A program made the position numbers and the translations under genes. This document shows positions 46,364 to 58,984 of a stretch of 64,000 bases of DNA, one piece after another (position 1 is the stretch's first letter; the number at the start of each line of letters is the position of its first letter). The notes below the pieces were generated by a model, which searched no databases, was not told where the DNA came from, and saw only the letters and a program-made list of their open reading frames with translations. Source of the stretch: Psilocybe azurescens (lineage: Eukaryota > Basidiomycota > Agaricomycetes > Agaricales > Agrocybaceae); the NCBI GenBank assembly GCA_023853785.1, contig JAJIRX010000492.1, forward strand, positions 62,001 through 126,000, given 5' to 3'.

Positions 46364-47060
46364 TTGCGTTTGAGGTTCGCCTATTCTCACACATAGCCAA
46401 CTTCCAACACCGCGACAAAGCCAATGAACTGATACAACACAAGGTCCATAGGACCAAGGGAAGGCTAATAGCAAATGAGCCTCACATGTTTGACTTCTCT
46501 CGAGTTACTCCTGATCTGATAGTTGCAGCCGTTGGCATCACAGTCTCTTCTGTAAGCTCACTGGCTAGAAAAGAAAGCAATCTATCCATCTGTCATCGTA
46601 TCGCGTGTCGGAGATCACTCCCGTCGATGGTGTACCATGCAACCTCCTATATGGACCTCTTTACCGCTTCTTGGACGAGGGACGACTTTATGGCGTGTCA
46701 GAGAATACATCGGCCCCATATCGTCAAAGAATTCAAACAAGGAGCCGACATTATTTGGAAAAGATATTATTGACAATTTATGTTTGGAATACTTAATTTT
46801 ATTGTACGAACTTCGCAGCTACTTATATACATGTATCTACTGTAACTAGAATACTCTACAGGTGTCTAATTATTTCTATGTATGGCATAGCTGAGCCCGA
46901 GAGATTATTAGTAAGATAATTAATAAGATAGAATAAACTCTGAGTTGGACTTGTGGAATGTCCGAACACATTCCCAACAGATATGATTCAGCAGCGCTAT
47001 AAGAATCTGTCGAAGGCTGTGATTTATATGTAGAACATTAACAGCCCCGCCAACACTCGC
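46364..47060 (+). pseudogene. FunK1 pseudogene interrupted by a solo LTR
   Basis: It starts with SHIANFQHRDKANELIQ and ANEPHMFDFSRV, matching AIANFKLPDD and ADEPHMFGF of the intact gene. A large internal deletion removes the WRDRDAF-SGRPFML part. The frame resumes with SNLSI(V), PPIWTSLPLLGRGTTLWRV and EPTLFGKD. The kinase sequence then stops at 46767 and continues at 46980 (GATATGATTCAGCAGCG, matching GATGTGATTCTGAAAACG of the next copy). The insert is an LTR. No catalytic loop is left. Confidence 0.85.
46768..46979 (-). repeat. Solo copia LTR with GATAT target duplication
   Basis: Read on minus it starts TGTTGGGAATGTGTTCGG and ends TCAATA, the same termini as the LTR at 1237-1510, and contains TTCGGACATTCCACA. 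GATAT is found on both sides (46763-46767 and 46980-46984). At 212 bp it is shorter and diverged from the 274-bp LTR. A solo LTR is the usual result of LTR-LTR recombination. Confidence 0.85.
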
Positions 47061-47097
47061 AGTCAATGAGACGTACGAGGAGAACTTAACATCACTT

Positions 47098-48786
47098 GAT
47101 TATGTGGATGTTCTTGTGTCGGACCAGGCAGGAAAATCCCGCACATGCCTCGATCTTATAGTCGCACCTGTCGATACCAAAGTCTTGACCTCGCGAAACT
47201 GGGCCCATCGAGATGCGTTTGGGGAAGTAACAGTGACCAGGAGCCGAGGCCCCAAAGCCCCGTCCGGCCAGCCCATACCTGCAATAGTCGCTCACAGCGC
47301 TGACTATGCGCGTCTTTTCCTGGCTGGCCGGCCATTCATGCTTTTCTGCGTAGGGATATTGATCTTTGGGACCGAATTCTGCGTCGGAATGTTTGATCGC
47401 GATTGTGTGACGTTATCCCCCGTCCACGATATGTTTAAGGAACCCGGGGCTTTCGTACGAGTCGTCCACAGCATCACGCATAATCTTTCCATTCAGGCTC
47501 TGGGCCTTGATCCTACTGTCGAGATCTGTACCCGAGACCAAACGACTTACCGGTCAGCAGACAGTTATCTACCCATCCGCCATCGTTTCTCGTGCCGGCG
47601 ACAACATGCGCAAATGGTGCACCAGTCCTCCTATGTGGACCTCGTTGTCGCTGCTCGGACGTGGGACCACTGTATGGCGTGTCCGAGAGTACGGTGTCCC
47701 AGCGACATCCAAAAAGTTTGGTGTTGAGCCGACATTATTTGGAAAAGATGTGATTCTGAAAACGGCGTGACGTAGCAGCTCTAGAATTACAGAGTCGGAC
47801 GTATATCAATCTATCCAGGTGCCCATTGAAGGACACGCTCAATTTGATTGCGGGGTGACGTTCAGCTATCCTATCGGGAAGGGTTATATCCCATTACCCG
47901 CAGTAAGCTTGGTGATATTGTCACTGAGTCTCAGAACCCCCGTTCTACATCGTCTTGTTCTTTGTACCATCGGGCGCCCAATGTGGGAATACCAATCGGA
48001 AAAGGAATTTTTACTGGGTTTTCACGATACCCTTTTAGGTGAGATCATATAGTTTATTATCACTCCATCGCTCTTAGTACTCCTGTTTTCTATATCAGCC
48101 CATAAGCGACTTGTTGAGCAAGGTGCACTTCACCGGGACATTAGCGCGGGGAATGTCCTACTATCTACAGATGAGGATGACACCGTCAGCGGCTTCATCA
48201 CTGATCTTGACCTTGCCTATATCTCACCTCAAACTCCTGGGTCAGAATCTGGATTTCCTGTTAAAACAGAAAAAAATTAACGTAGTGGACATATAACTGT
48301 AAGCCGCGCTTGCTAAGTACCATTGACTTACATTAATTGGCGTCTCAGGGTACAGCACAGTTCATGGCAAGGGTGCTATTATGGGATCCCGACACTTTTC
48401 ACTAGCCGAGGCACGATGTTGAATCGTTCATTTGGGTCTTGTTGTACTGTATAATGCGTAAGCACTGGTTTGAAGCATGCACCAGTAGCGGCGAAGAAAT
48501 TCGGGACCAAAAGCCAACATTTTCCGAATTCTACCAGCTGGCCTTCGGACAAAGAGTGCTGCGTCAGCTGAGTTTTGCCAGGCTCAACAACGGCCCCGCT
48601 TTGAGTCTTGTGTATGAACCAGGTCTCGACAAGATTATCAAGGCCTTTCTGTCCGAAACACTGGTAGGGCGCATTGATTCGTTCAATGATCTCATTCATG
48701 CATCGCAAGCAAGGAAGAACCTAACCCACATTGATCACGATGCCGTCCTCGCCTTGTTGAAGGAGGCAATTACAAAACTCGACTAG
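47098..48786 (+). pseudogene. FunK1 kinase pseudogene, nearly full core
   Basis: The frame starts with YVDVLVSDQAGKSRTCLD; the N-terminal exon is missing. Next are VLTSRNWAHRDAFGEV, YARLFLAGRPFMLFC and VCMFDRDCVTLSPVHDMF-like residues. The frame then shifts near 47530-47550 to RLTGQQTVIYP, WTSLSLLGRG and EPTLFGKD. A TGA lies at about 47768, with another shift near 47860. VLHRLVLCTIGRPMWEY, an intron, ALHRDISAGNVLL, GFITDLDLAYI, a stop near 48277 and GTAQFMA follow. A stop replaces the residue before PRHDVES, and a complete C-terminus ends in LLKEAITKLD. The catalytic loop is intact but at least four lesions break the gene. It is the closest relative of the split pseudogene at 1.7-6.7 kb. Confidence 0.9.
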
Positions 48787-49741
48787 CTTGTTATGGGGAG
48801 GATATATTGCCTCGTATGCTATGGGATGCAGTGACGACTCAATTACTCACGCACTGGTATCTTTGTCTTCTCCGTCTTATATACACGATGCAGAATCAAA
48901 TTTACAATCTGTGCTCTCACGTTGATATTTCTCGGATGTCGTCTCTTCGTGTGCAGTATATGCTTTGATTATGTAGTCATAACCAAGCAGCTCAACAAGC
49001 TGAATAGCCTAGAAATTTACAATATCTTCATGATTGCCTCATGGCCGCATAGATAGGGCTGATTCAGAATTCCGCCCCTGTTAGCAAGTTTACGGATAAG
49101 CTGGTCATATCTGCCCCTTTTCCTCCCTCGCCATCATTTCCACGTCCCTCCTGTAAATTCCTCACACAAAAGATTATATAGTGGGGTACGAATGTGGGAT
49201 CCGCTTAAATACGGTGCAGGTGTTTGCAAACCGCAGTTTGACCGCAGTGAAAATTGACATGATCGTCACGTATATCTGAGTTTGGGAGCGGTGCGTACTA
49301 AATTGAAGTCGTCTTCATAGGAGTCTATATACTTCGACATAACGATCGTTGTGGATCAGCAGGCTGAGCTGTCAGGAAACTGCTAAAAAGATGAACGGGA
49401 AGAAAATGTTCCTAGTCCAAAAGGTTCACGGTTGAAGCGGCCCGCGCAGTCACTTAGCCGGGTTAGGGTCCATATGGCAATATACACATACGTAACGGTA
49501 CTCGCAAGCATGCGATACGAATGTTCGAGACGAAGGAGATTGTTTAGCTATCATCGACTTTTCGGTCGACTCTATTTGATATCTTCGTGAATAATAAGAC
49601 TATATCATTTTAAAGTAGAACGTGAGCGTGATGTATCGTAAGATAACGGAGGAAAACAAGACAAAGCGAAGAGAAAACCAGTAAAGCGAAGCAAAATGAA
49701 GGGAAATGAAGAAACGAAAATGAAAGAGAGTCGAATGCTGC
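48787..49741. other. Intergenic stretch
   Basis: No coding signal recognised. The last 150 bp are rich in AAGCGAAG-like purine runs and are probably the 3' flank of the BTB gene. Confidence 0.5.
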
Positions 49742-51023
49742 TCAACTGTTCTGGGCATCCCTCAACTCTTCCCACGTAGGAAGTTCAAACCACGTAGGCA
49801 AATACTTCCACACCTCCTTCCTACCCTCTAGATGTCGAGCCTTGCAGTAGGAAATGCAATCCGGACACACGTTCAGATTATCCCATCCCTCGTACGCTCT
49901 AAGGGGATGTGAAGAGCCCAATCTCTCTATTTCGTGCCATTCCGAATGCGGGCCACGAGAATGGGCACATAGTGACGTCTGACACAGAGGCGATCGCTGG
50001 AAGACCAGCAAGAACTTGTGGGAGAGACTCATTTGCGCCCACTGTAGTCTCTCCCGCCCAATGAGCACGATCATTTTATCCTTCCACGATATGTCGTCCG
50101 GCCGCTCTTTTAGGAACCGTTTGTGCGGAAATCGTGATAGGCAGTAGTATGCGTACGGGATGGCTTCTGGGACGTTGGTCTCTCGGGCAAGTTTAATAGC
50201 TCGCATGATGGTGTCGGATCGGTATCGGTCTGCAGTAGAAGTTATCGACTTGGCCTCATATCCAGCGAACGTGTGAGGTAATTTCGATATGAGAAGGGTG
50301 ATGCATCGCTGTCGTAGGTAGCGAATCATGTACTTTGTGCTAAGTCGTAGAATTCCACTGATGAATGTTAGGATAGATTCGAGATCAGATTCCACGGTGA
50401 CGGATTCGAAGTGGCTACGTCACCGTCAGTAAAGTGATGGATTACGATGATTGGAAGACGCACTCTGGGACATATACAGCCTTTAATAGATCCTCAAAAT
50501 CCTTCTCACTGTCTTGTAAATGCACCATGTGGCACCCATCCAGTGTAAGCTCTCCTCTCGGTTGTGGCACAGTGAACAGGTCCGAGAAGATCTCGGAGTG
50601 ATTGGCCAGGATAGTTTGGTGGACGCGGAATAGGGTGTTTTGAACGCTGAGAACAATAGACCCGTCGTAGAGCCAGAATTCTGGGTGGCGAGATGGCTGC
50701 ATTGAGGAATGATTCGCTGACGCGTATTGCGTAGGCGGCGTAAAATTTTCCTGCTGACTCGAGTCTCCGTCACCGGGTGACAGATCGCCTGTCGTCGACC
50801 ATATGGTGGAGCGATGTGAGGCAGAGCCGGGGAAGAAATCTCTTAGATGCTCAGCATGAAAAGACTGCATCGACTCCGGTGAAAATTGTCCGAGGAAAGA
50901 CGATCTCGGCCGTGGTAGTGCTCGTGTCGATGGACCAGCAACGACAGGGTCTTCAGGCGAATTACGCATCGTACGTCTATCCAAATGTCCTGAACGTTTT
51001 GGAGAGGAAGAGAGAGACACCAT
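49742..51023 (-). CDS. BTB/POZ domain protein
   Basis: Two exons: 51023-50464 and 50414-49742, with a 49-bp intron (GTGCGT...GACGTAG) that joins in phase to give YVPDHFESVTVESDL. A Pro/Ser-rich N-terminal tail of about 110 residues precedes the BTB fold: HPEFWLYDGSIVLSVQNTLFRVHQ, FSDLF, then ESILTFISGILRLSTKYMIRYLR. The C-terminal part carries a conserved Cys/His-containing stretch (CQTSLCAHSRG, CPDCISYCKARH) and ends PTWEELRDAQNS. At about 410 residues it matches the common agaricomycete BTB family. Such proteins are thought to be adaptor-like. The partner is unknown. Confidence 0.85.
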
Positions 51024-52219
51024 GCCTGAAGAACGAAAGAACAGCTCACGGTGGGGTAGAAGGAAGAAAGAGAAAGCCCCTTTCGGGAAATAAATATGGA
51101 TGTCTTTGAGCTCGTGCCACGCCCGCCGATTGAAGGCGAGTGGCCTGCGTTATAACCACATTTTCGGTGGCATCGCCTCTGATTTTATATGGAATTTATC
51201 GAGACTGAGTCGCTAGAGTTGGTAGACTCCTAGAAGCGAGCACCGATAAACAAAAGACCGACGTGGAGGTTCAGAACAAGGCCGTAAAACAACAATTTCA
51301 ATGCTGACCTAACATTCCCTCTAACTCGGCACCATTCATGCCGATTGACTTGCGTGGAATTTAATTGGATCCTGACGTTATACCTTTACTCGGAATCTGC
51401 CATGTTCTGCCCAAGAAAACAGTCTAGATCACGGAGAATTTTGAATATCGAGACGTTTTACCAACATGTACATATTGCCCGCCGTGTTACGGGCGGCGCT
51501 CGTTTCATACAAACACCAGCTGGAATATTATATAGCTATGACGTCAATGACCTCTTCGTTGCTACTATCGCGCGTCCAGTGTTTGAAAATCATCGCCCTT
51601 TGGGTTATATCTCCACAACCACGCAGCCATTAAATTTTATTTTTAAAATCATATAAAAGGAGTGTTGTAGATAGTATCATAATTTTTGATCTTTTCGACT
51701 ATGAGCAACACAGTGGACCAATAAGTGTCGTGACAAGAACAAAATCGAACTCTACCATCACAATTTGGCTTACTTCTCTTCATTCTTTTTATCTTATATA
51801 ATATAGGCCCTAGAAAATGAGGAAAGATGTGAAAACCTATTAGTGTGACGAAGACACGGAAAACAAGTCAATGCAGTTTAAACTCTGCCACGCCCTCCTC
51901 GGAGTCTGAACCTTCCTTGGATTGCGTCGCAACGCTCGTGATTGTGTGACCCGCCCGTGACAACTACTTCAAACACCGGGTCCTTTTCTCTTCCTTTCCT
52001 TCAACAAAAGGTCTATCAAAAATAAAAATACATGCTTGTAATAGAAGAATCAGGCTTTTACTCGGAGAAGGCTTGAAGAGAAACGGCGGAGAAATTGTAG
52101 ACATCTATTAGGATTTGTAAAAGTTTCAAACACTGGACCAATGATAGTACTTCTCGAAAAAGATACACTCTATCAGCCAACTCGTAACGAACCTTCCGAC
52201 ATCAAAGCAGGGTGTAGAT
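51024..52219. other. Intergenic stretch
   Basis: Contains the BTB gene promoter. A plus frame at 51345-51656 has no recognised motif, and neither does 52141-52323, which overlaps the acyltransferase 3' end. Confidence 0.5.
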
Positions 52220-53412
52220 CTACGTCTGACGCTGAAGTCGCGGACTTACTTTCATCCATAGAAGCAAACCTCCCAACATACCAATCCAGCTCACCACCAC
52301 CCCAAACATTCCAACCACAATAACCCTCAAGAAAACATCACCAACCCATCTTGTGTAATGAACTGCGACAAGGATAGGAATCATATTGACATACATCTGG
52401 ATATATGTATGTCTCGCCAAGAATCCCCATTCCCGATTTGCCCACGACGACTTGGAAAAGATGGATACCACGGAATAGGGAATGGTAAGAAAGACAAAGG
52501 TGCACCAGATCGCGTAGAATGCGGTGTGTGGGTTTAATCCTGCGTTGACAAAGAAATATTGGTCTCTAAGTTGTATGAACTGATGTAACGAGGTGGACAA
52601 CTGTTGGGCGATTGTGAGAGATGATGAAGAGACGAGCAATGAGAGGCACAGAGTGCCGTATCCGCGGGATGATGTGATATTCATGTAGTCGGACTGGATC
52701 TGGGGAAGTTTACGCCCACAACGTACGCTATGGCGTATGCGACGGGAGCGTCAAATGAGGGAAAGTCGTTCGATAAAAAGCGGTATATGGAAAGCAGGGG
52801 AATTTGGATGCCAAGGCAGCTTACGAAAATGTACAAGGCCAGAGCAATGGCAACGAGTTCGATGCTGGTATAGAACTGTTGTTGAGATGATGGGCGGAAC
52901 ACGCTGGTAAGTACCGATGGGATGGAATCCGGCCACTCTCGTTTCCACCAGCGCGCGCCCAAATGCGCGCAATCCATTAACAGAAGGTAGAATACGTATA
53001 CCACCGGTCCCGATAGTAAACTGTACACCCACCCTGGGACAGTGTTCCCGAAAACATCACTCCATAAAACAGTGAGGACGATGAAGAGCAGCCTGTGCCC
53101 TATAACCGCATAGATCCAGGCAGGAAGACCAATCTTGACCATCCTTGAAACAAGGAACTGTAAATCTGTTGATGACCCGAGTGCCAGAGTCGACGAATAT
53201 CCGGAAACGAAGAAGAACAGCCCCCAAAGCGCAGCCTTGTTGATGTTGATGAAGATGTGCATGGGGAGATTAGAAGGGGTGCATTCCACCGCAGCATGAT
53301 GGAAAATGAGTAGCGCCGTGAGGGATGCACGCAGATTATCCACATAATGTATTCTTTGAGGTCTTGTAAGTCCAAGAAGCGGTAGGGCCTCTCCATTGGT
53401 ATGCGAGGCCAT
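52220..53412 (-). pseudogene. Acyltransferase-3-like membrane protein with a probable single frameshift
   Basis: Frame 1 (53412-52681) starts MASHTNGEALPLL and has the family's RIHYVDNLRASLTALLIFHHA, then GLFFFVSGYSS and several hydrophobic helices up to AYVVGVNFP. It then runs into a TGA. Frame 2 (52684-52220) supplies the expected continuation: a hydrophobic segment, VNAGLNPHTAFYAIWCTF, REWGFLARHTYIQM and two more helices. The two frames overlap by ATGA. In relatives this region is continuous, so a one-base indel just after NFP is the simplest reading. A 118-nt intron (GTAAAC...CAACAG) is possible but would remove a helix. These proteins (Acyl_transf_3 family) move acyl groups at membranes. 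The substrate is unknown. It is called a pseudogene provisionally. Confidence 0.75.
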
Positions 53413-54065
53413 TAGTAGATTCTGTACAGCGAGAACAGTATGTCAACGTTGGTGGGAAAAGAACTGAACCGAGTAAACTTACGGTATGTCACTACAGTTA
53501 GTTGGTGATGGAAGGCCGAAGATACGAATATCGTGGCCAGTGTCCGTTTATCTATTGCAACAGCTTCACCAGCTGACCTAGGCTATAAAAAGATACATCA
53601 GAGTACGACTTACCGCAGCTCACCAGTAGGTAGAAATACATAATTATTCGTTGTTTCAGATATATTATTAGCCCAATAGCAACTTGAAGGGGCTACGTAC
53701 AGGTGAATATGTAGATAGATGGAGGTTCGGAAGAAGACAGGAAGACGTTAGAACGCAGCGGCCTTGCAAAATTTGATCATGATCTTATCTTATCTTACTC
53801 TCCAAATCAATTTCACATCCAGCACGGCTAAGGCCGCTAAGTCTCAACAAGAAATACTAAAGAACGGTCCGGGAACGGAGAGGAAGGAGTAATGAAGGAT
53901 TACTCTTAAATTCGTAGCGTTTCTTTTAGTATTCGACAAGGTGAAACTAGCTAATCAATTAATGAAGTTCAAACAAAAGCACCTTTTGCTATCCTCTATC
54001 CGAGTCGATGCCTACTGGAATATGGTGTCCATATCCACTGATGTCCATTGGACAGATATGTGATT
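53413..54065. other. Intergenic stretch
   Basis: Promoter side of the acyltransferase-like gene and 3' flank of the next gene. No coding signal. Confidence 0.5.
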
Positions 54066-55906
54066 CTATATTCTGCTATCATTCGTTCTCGACATGTCGA
54101 CATTGAAAGCAATGGGTCTTGTCAATTCCTGATGATTTGTAGTGCAAGTGTTGATGTGATCCCGGTAGACCATCTCCCTCGCATTCAGAGAGGCTAGAAG
54201 AGCGTTTATGTATACTGTCCGTGGAAATCAATATTCAAGAGTCTTGCTAGAGGTACAGAACATGCAACCGCTCACGTTTACCGAGGGATATGAAGATAGC
54301 TATCCATACGAATGTTTGCTGAAGAACCAAGAACTGTACTGAACGTCAAATTTGGTATTTCATTCGGTATGCTGTCGACACTCACCGTTACAAGGCATGC
54401 AATAGATACAAGACTGTTAATCGCGAATCAGTACAGCGATGTGCCGCTTAAAACCAATTCCATACCAAGTAAGAAGTCCTATTTATTCTTCTCTCAGTGA
54501 TGTCGATCTTATGATGTGAGACATATAAACTTACCTGTGTTGATGACGAAAGCCAGTAGAAAGTTCACCGTAGAGTCGCTATATAGTAATCAAGTCATTA
54601 TGAGAGTTTTTCAAAGCCTCTGAATCTCACGCACCCTTTACTACCAGTCCTCATTAGTATGAGCGATGCGCAGAGACACACCGCGACAAGAATATCAGCG
54701 CTAACGGCAGCACCGATTCCAATGTAGATCATTGCCTATACGGTCATATGAAATGTGGAAATCAAGCTTGTAGCCCACTATCGGTTCAATATACTTACAG
54801 ATACTTCTGTGGCTAGTTGTTCAAACGTTTTTAAAGCGAAACTAGCATAAGAAGAGCGTGGTCAAATCGATGTTAACTCGATGATAACGAAAAGGCCCCT
54901 TACGCTCGCGATGCGAAGTCTGAAAGTTGTGTTAATGAAAAAATCGTCGAAAAATATTACGATACTAATAAGAGAAATTACTGACTGGCCAAGGATCCTG
55001 ATACAAAGGAATCGGATAACCATACATCAGTGCCAAAGAGACGCTTCATTACGACAGGATTGCTCACCGGCGGCAACAAGCGAGAGGGACATCTAATGCT
55101 TTGTGATGGGCGTGGATAACATCTGAAGAAAGACATTCTTACAATAGAACCAGACAGAATCAAGCCTAGTTTCCTCCTGCCATATTTTCCACACACTATT
55201 CTCGATTATGAGCTCAGTTGTAGACACCGTGCCAGTGCAGAGCTTACAAACAAAGACTCTCCATGCGAAGTAACTTAAACAAATGGAAGTTAAAACTGGC
55301 ATGGAATACGTTACGGGATAAATACCTGCGCACGAGCGAATCAGAAATATTCTACATGCTTACTGGTAAGCGCGTTTGTGCTATAAGACTTTATCAGACT
55401 CAGCGTACCATGATGTACACTTGCACGAGTATACTCCTACAAGCTCTGTCGTCTCAGCATTACAAGAAAAAGAAGAATACCATTTCTCACCATGTCGGTG
55501 AACGTATGGCGTTAAAATTACCAAAATTTTCGACCAGATAGATGTAGACAGCGTGGACGGTCAACGCCAGATGCAGTGTATCCAGTACCCTATTAATCCG
55601 GTAAGATCGGCGCCGATGCAAAATCCTTGAAATTGAGCAGCTAACCATAGAACGAGTACCTGAAAACAAATTCAGGGATACAGATCATCTGAGGGAAGAA
55701 ATGACGCACGATAGTTACAATTATCCGTGGATCTCGATGGCTATTGTTCAAGTAGATGTATGTCTGTACTCCTGTGACCCCGTACAAGCTGTCGTGGACG
55801 CTCACTCAGTCGTTACAGACGATCCAGAGTGAGAATAATCTTACATTGCTTCTACCAAAATGCCCAGATATGCGGCACCGAATGTGTTACCACTGGACAC
55901 AGTCAT
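54066..55906 (-). CDS. DUF6534-like seven-helix membrane protein, copy 1
   Basis: Many small exons on minus. Exon 1 (55906-55845) reads MTVSSGNTFGAAYLGILVEA. A 56-bp intron follows, then exon 2 from 55788 (LYGVTGVQTYIYLNN). VLVLW joins VLDTLHLALTVHAVYIYLVENFGN near 55590-55500. YFAWRVFVC lies at about 55265, DSTVNFLLAFVINTG near 54570, LVSIACLVT near 54400, TFVWIAIFISL near 54310, and NALLASLNARE near 54200. A polar tail ends in a stop at 54066. The order and motifs (YG.T..QTYIY, LDTLHLAL, RVFV, NTG, NALLASLNARE) are those of the agaricomycete DUF6534 seven-transmembrane family. Its function is unknown; a sensory role has been suggested only by topology. I did not resolve every middle exon. 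Confidence 0.8.
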
Positions 55907-56749
55907 TTAAGTAGGATTTGGACAAGACTCGGGGGAGAGAGGACGAGGGTATAGCACCTTGAGAATGCTTCTTGTATATAGCCCAGGTATTTTAATATCG
56001 CAGCTATTTTAAGTATATCACCGAACAGTCTTCGGCTCCCGGTACACCTGTTTGAATCTCCATGATGAAGAGTTCTCTAATGTCGAACAGTCAAATTAAA
56101 ACCTTCGGCGGTTGCGCGTGATTTGGACGTGTTGGGAGCCTCCACCAAATGGGGAAATGACGAGAAGATGCGTCCTGTACGTAGACCGTAGTTTAATCTG
56201 CCCGTGCATCAGATAGGTGCTAGGTTCCCAATGAGGCTGACTTTCTTGGGCTTGATATCACGAGAGCAGTGAGACTATCATTTCCGTATGGCTAGAATGT
56301 CTGTATTAGCTATTCGATGCATAGCAACTAGGATCGCCCAGGAGAGTCGTCGATGACGATGGACGGACATATCTGAGGCTGCTCTATCTGAGCAGCGCGC
56401 GTTGCATTTAAATGTGAGCCGCCCACGCGAGAAGGAGGAGGAGGAGAATTCCTCTTCGACGTCTGAAGACTCCTCGCGGGACAAGTGCTACGACTTCACC
56501 CCAATTTGGAAGAGAACAAAAGAGAAGCCTTTGGCCTTTCACCTTGTCAATCTCCGCACTGATACTAGTCTTGACTGCTCCTGCGGGAAATTTTAATAGC
56601 ATGACATAAAAATATATTGATGTACGGTGGAACTACTATACGACAACGCCAGCGTAAACGTGCAGCTAAAATATTTGTTGCATGCTCTTTCAAGGCACTG
56701 GTCCCTGCTCTCTATTTATCTACCGGTGGACCGGTGCGACTACTTTTGA
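55907..56749. other. Intergenic stretch between the two DUF6534-like genes
   Basis: Short overlapping frames on both strands (56402-56596 on plus, 56602-56408 on minus) come from a GAGGAGGAGG-rich stretch. No recognised gene. Confidence 0.5.
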
Positions 56750-58600
56750 CTATGGGACTCCGCTGGTAGTGGATTCATTGGTGACAGCGAATGCAATGGG
56801 GTTTGATAGTTCCTGTAAATCTGTAGTGGCTATGCAGAAGTTATTGCCACAGACAAACTTCCTTGCATTTAGCGACGCCAACAAAGCGTTCGTGTATACT
56901 ACGTCACAGGTATTAGCACCACAGCGTAAATTGAGGTAGAATAACTAACATTTTCCCAATGTGAAAAAAATAGCCAGCCATACCAGTGTCTCACGCATAA
57001 ATATAAACTGCCTCAGACGTATTCGATCAGATTTGATTAACGGCTCGAGATCAAGAACCAGACGTACGGTCACCAGACATCCTATGGTCGTCAAGCTGTG
57101 CCGTTTATACTTTCAGTCCTGGATTGATAAGATAAAAATACAATAATTACCAAGTGAGAAGTCCTATACATAAGTTAGGAGATATCGACAGTTGTAAATG
57201 GTCAACAGGACGCATACCGGTGTTGATGATAAATACAATGAGGAATATGACTGAAGAATCACTTCTGGAAGAAGGCTAGGTGAGCTAGGCGCTTGTTATC
57301 TAATTGAGAATAGGCATCATTGATGCGTACCGTTGGTGGCCAGATCGTGACAGTACCATAATATTAGCACATAGGCAAACCGCAACTAAGGTATCGGCTG
57401 CGGCTGCAGCTCCAATTCCGAAGTACAACACCGTCTATGGTAACAAATATGTCAGCGAAATTGGTGCGTATTGTTCTTGGTCATGTTTTACTTACAGATT
57501 GTTCATTTTCCATTCTTTCGAATGTTCTCAGGAAGAAGCTATACAAGAAGATATCTAGTAAGTTGGCATTCATATGAACCTGAGGGAAAAGGGCGAGTAC
57601 GTTCGCGATGCGGAATCTGACAAATATAACATAACATCCACGAGTTAAAACACGAATTGGATGCAGTTGGGACTGCGACTAACCAGTCAGAGTACCTGAG
57701 GACACACTGTCAGCGATAATATTTTGACTGAATAAACCTAATAGAGTATTACTAAATGTGACAAGTGACAGGCTAATCTAAATTCATAGTATGAGAGCCA
57801 TGTTTCACGAGCGGATCAAACGAGGGCTTACAATAGAGCCAGATAGCGCCATCCCTAGCACACGCCTGGGTCCACACACTGTTTAAAAGGCGAATGTAAT
57901 CAAACAATCACATGGAATATGGTTAGAAGTAAATTTACAGACGAATACTCTCCACGCAAAATAGCTGTGGAATGTTGAGTTGTTAATATCACGAACCATA
58001 TTGAGGATACTGTTAATTACCTTCGAACAATGGAATCGTTTATGTTCTGAATGCCCCCGCTTGAGCATAACTTCAACCAGACGATGATAAAGCATGTGCT
58101 CACCGTTACGTACACCTGTACGAGGATACTCCTGCGTTATGCAATTAGCCTGAATAGTGTCCGTGTCTTCCTGATCTCACCATGTTGGCGAGAGTACAAT
58201 TTTAGGATTGTCAAAGTTCTCGATACAATATATGTACCCAGCATGAATGAGAAGAACGATATGGGCGGTGTCAAGTATCCTGTGGAAATTAGCATCAAGT
58301 AGCTTCCAGAGATAGTACGAGGAAGCCTAGCTACCATAGAGATATGACCTGATTTCAAGGACAATTAGTTCATGTCTGATACATCTAATACAGAGGTAAT
58401 CTTAATATTACCATGACCATCAATACGCATCTATCCCTCGGATAGTTATTCATATATATGTAGGTTTGGATGCTGGTCACACCATACAGTCTAAAGAGCA
58501 GTTATGAAAGTGTCTTTTGACTTCCACTTATGCATACTTACATCGCTGAAAACAAGATGCCCAGATATATAGCGCCGAGTGATCCAGCGAACAGGAGCAT
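56750..58600 (-). CDS. DUF6534-like seven-helix membrane protein, copy 2
   Basis: Tandem paralogue of the gene at 54.1-55.9 kb, on the same strand. Exon 1 (58600-58542) reads MLLFAGSLGAIYLGILFSA. Exon 2 has LYGVTSIQTYIYMNNYPRD. VISLW joins ILDTAHIVLLIHAGYIYCIENFDNPK at about 58280-58200. LVQVYVT lies near 58110 and YFAWRVFVC near 57960. FGIGAAAAADTLVAVCLCANIM lies at about 57420, LTTIGCLVTV near 57090, LVWLAIFFTLGK near 56990, and NALLASLNARK near 56900. The polar tail ends SGVP with a stop at 56750. Hydrophobic pattern, motif order and intron positions parallel copy 1. No clear disruption was seen, but several middle exon borders are approximate. Confidence 0.8.
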
Positions 58601-58984
58601 TGGCACCTCTGGAAGTCTTTGTCAGAGTAGTTGGGGGAGATTGGAAGGGTTGAGAAGTCTGTTGGTGAAATGTCCTGCCTTATATGAATGCTTGTTGCAT
58701 TGAGCTCTGTGGTCACCGGATATCTGTGGTACGGCATTGACAAAGATCGACAGGCATTGCATTAATCGTTGGCGCTAATCGTTGGCAGTTGCTCAACATC
58801 TCGCCATCATATCATATGAGATCGGAGGTTTTACCAGATTATGGTGCTCGCGTTGTGTCTGGCTAGTCAATCGACAACAATCTTCGATTTCCTAACACAA
58901 AGAAAATGCACCATTAGCTTGGTCCGTTCGTTTATCTTAACTGTCGAGTACATAGAATTATCTTCTTCCTATACATCGTTCAAT
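58601..58984. other. Short intergenic stretch, divergent promoters
   Basis: Lies between the minus-strand DUF6534-like gene and the plus-strand transporter remnant. A short direct repeat, ATTAATCGTTGGCGCTAATCGTTGGC, is at about 58761-58786. Confidence 0.45.
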
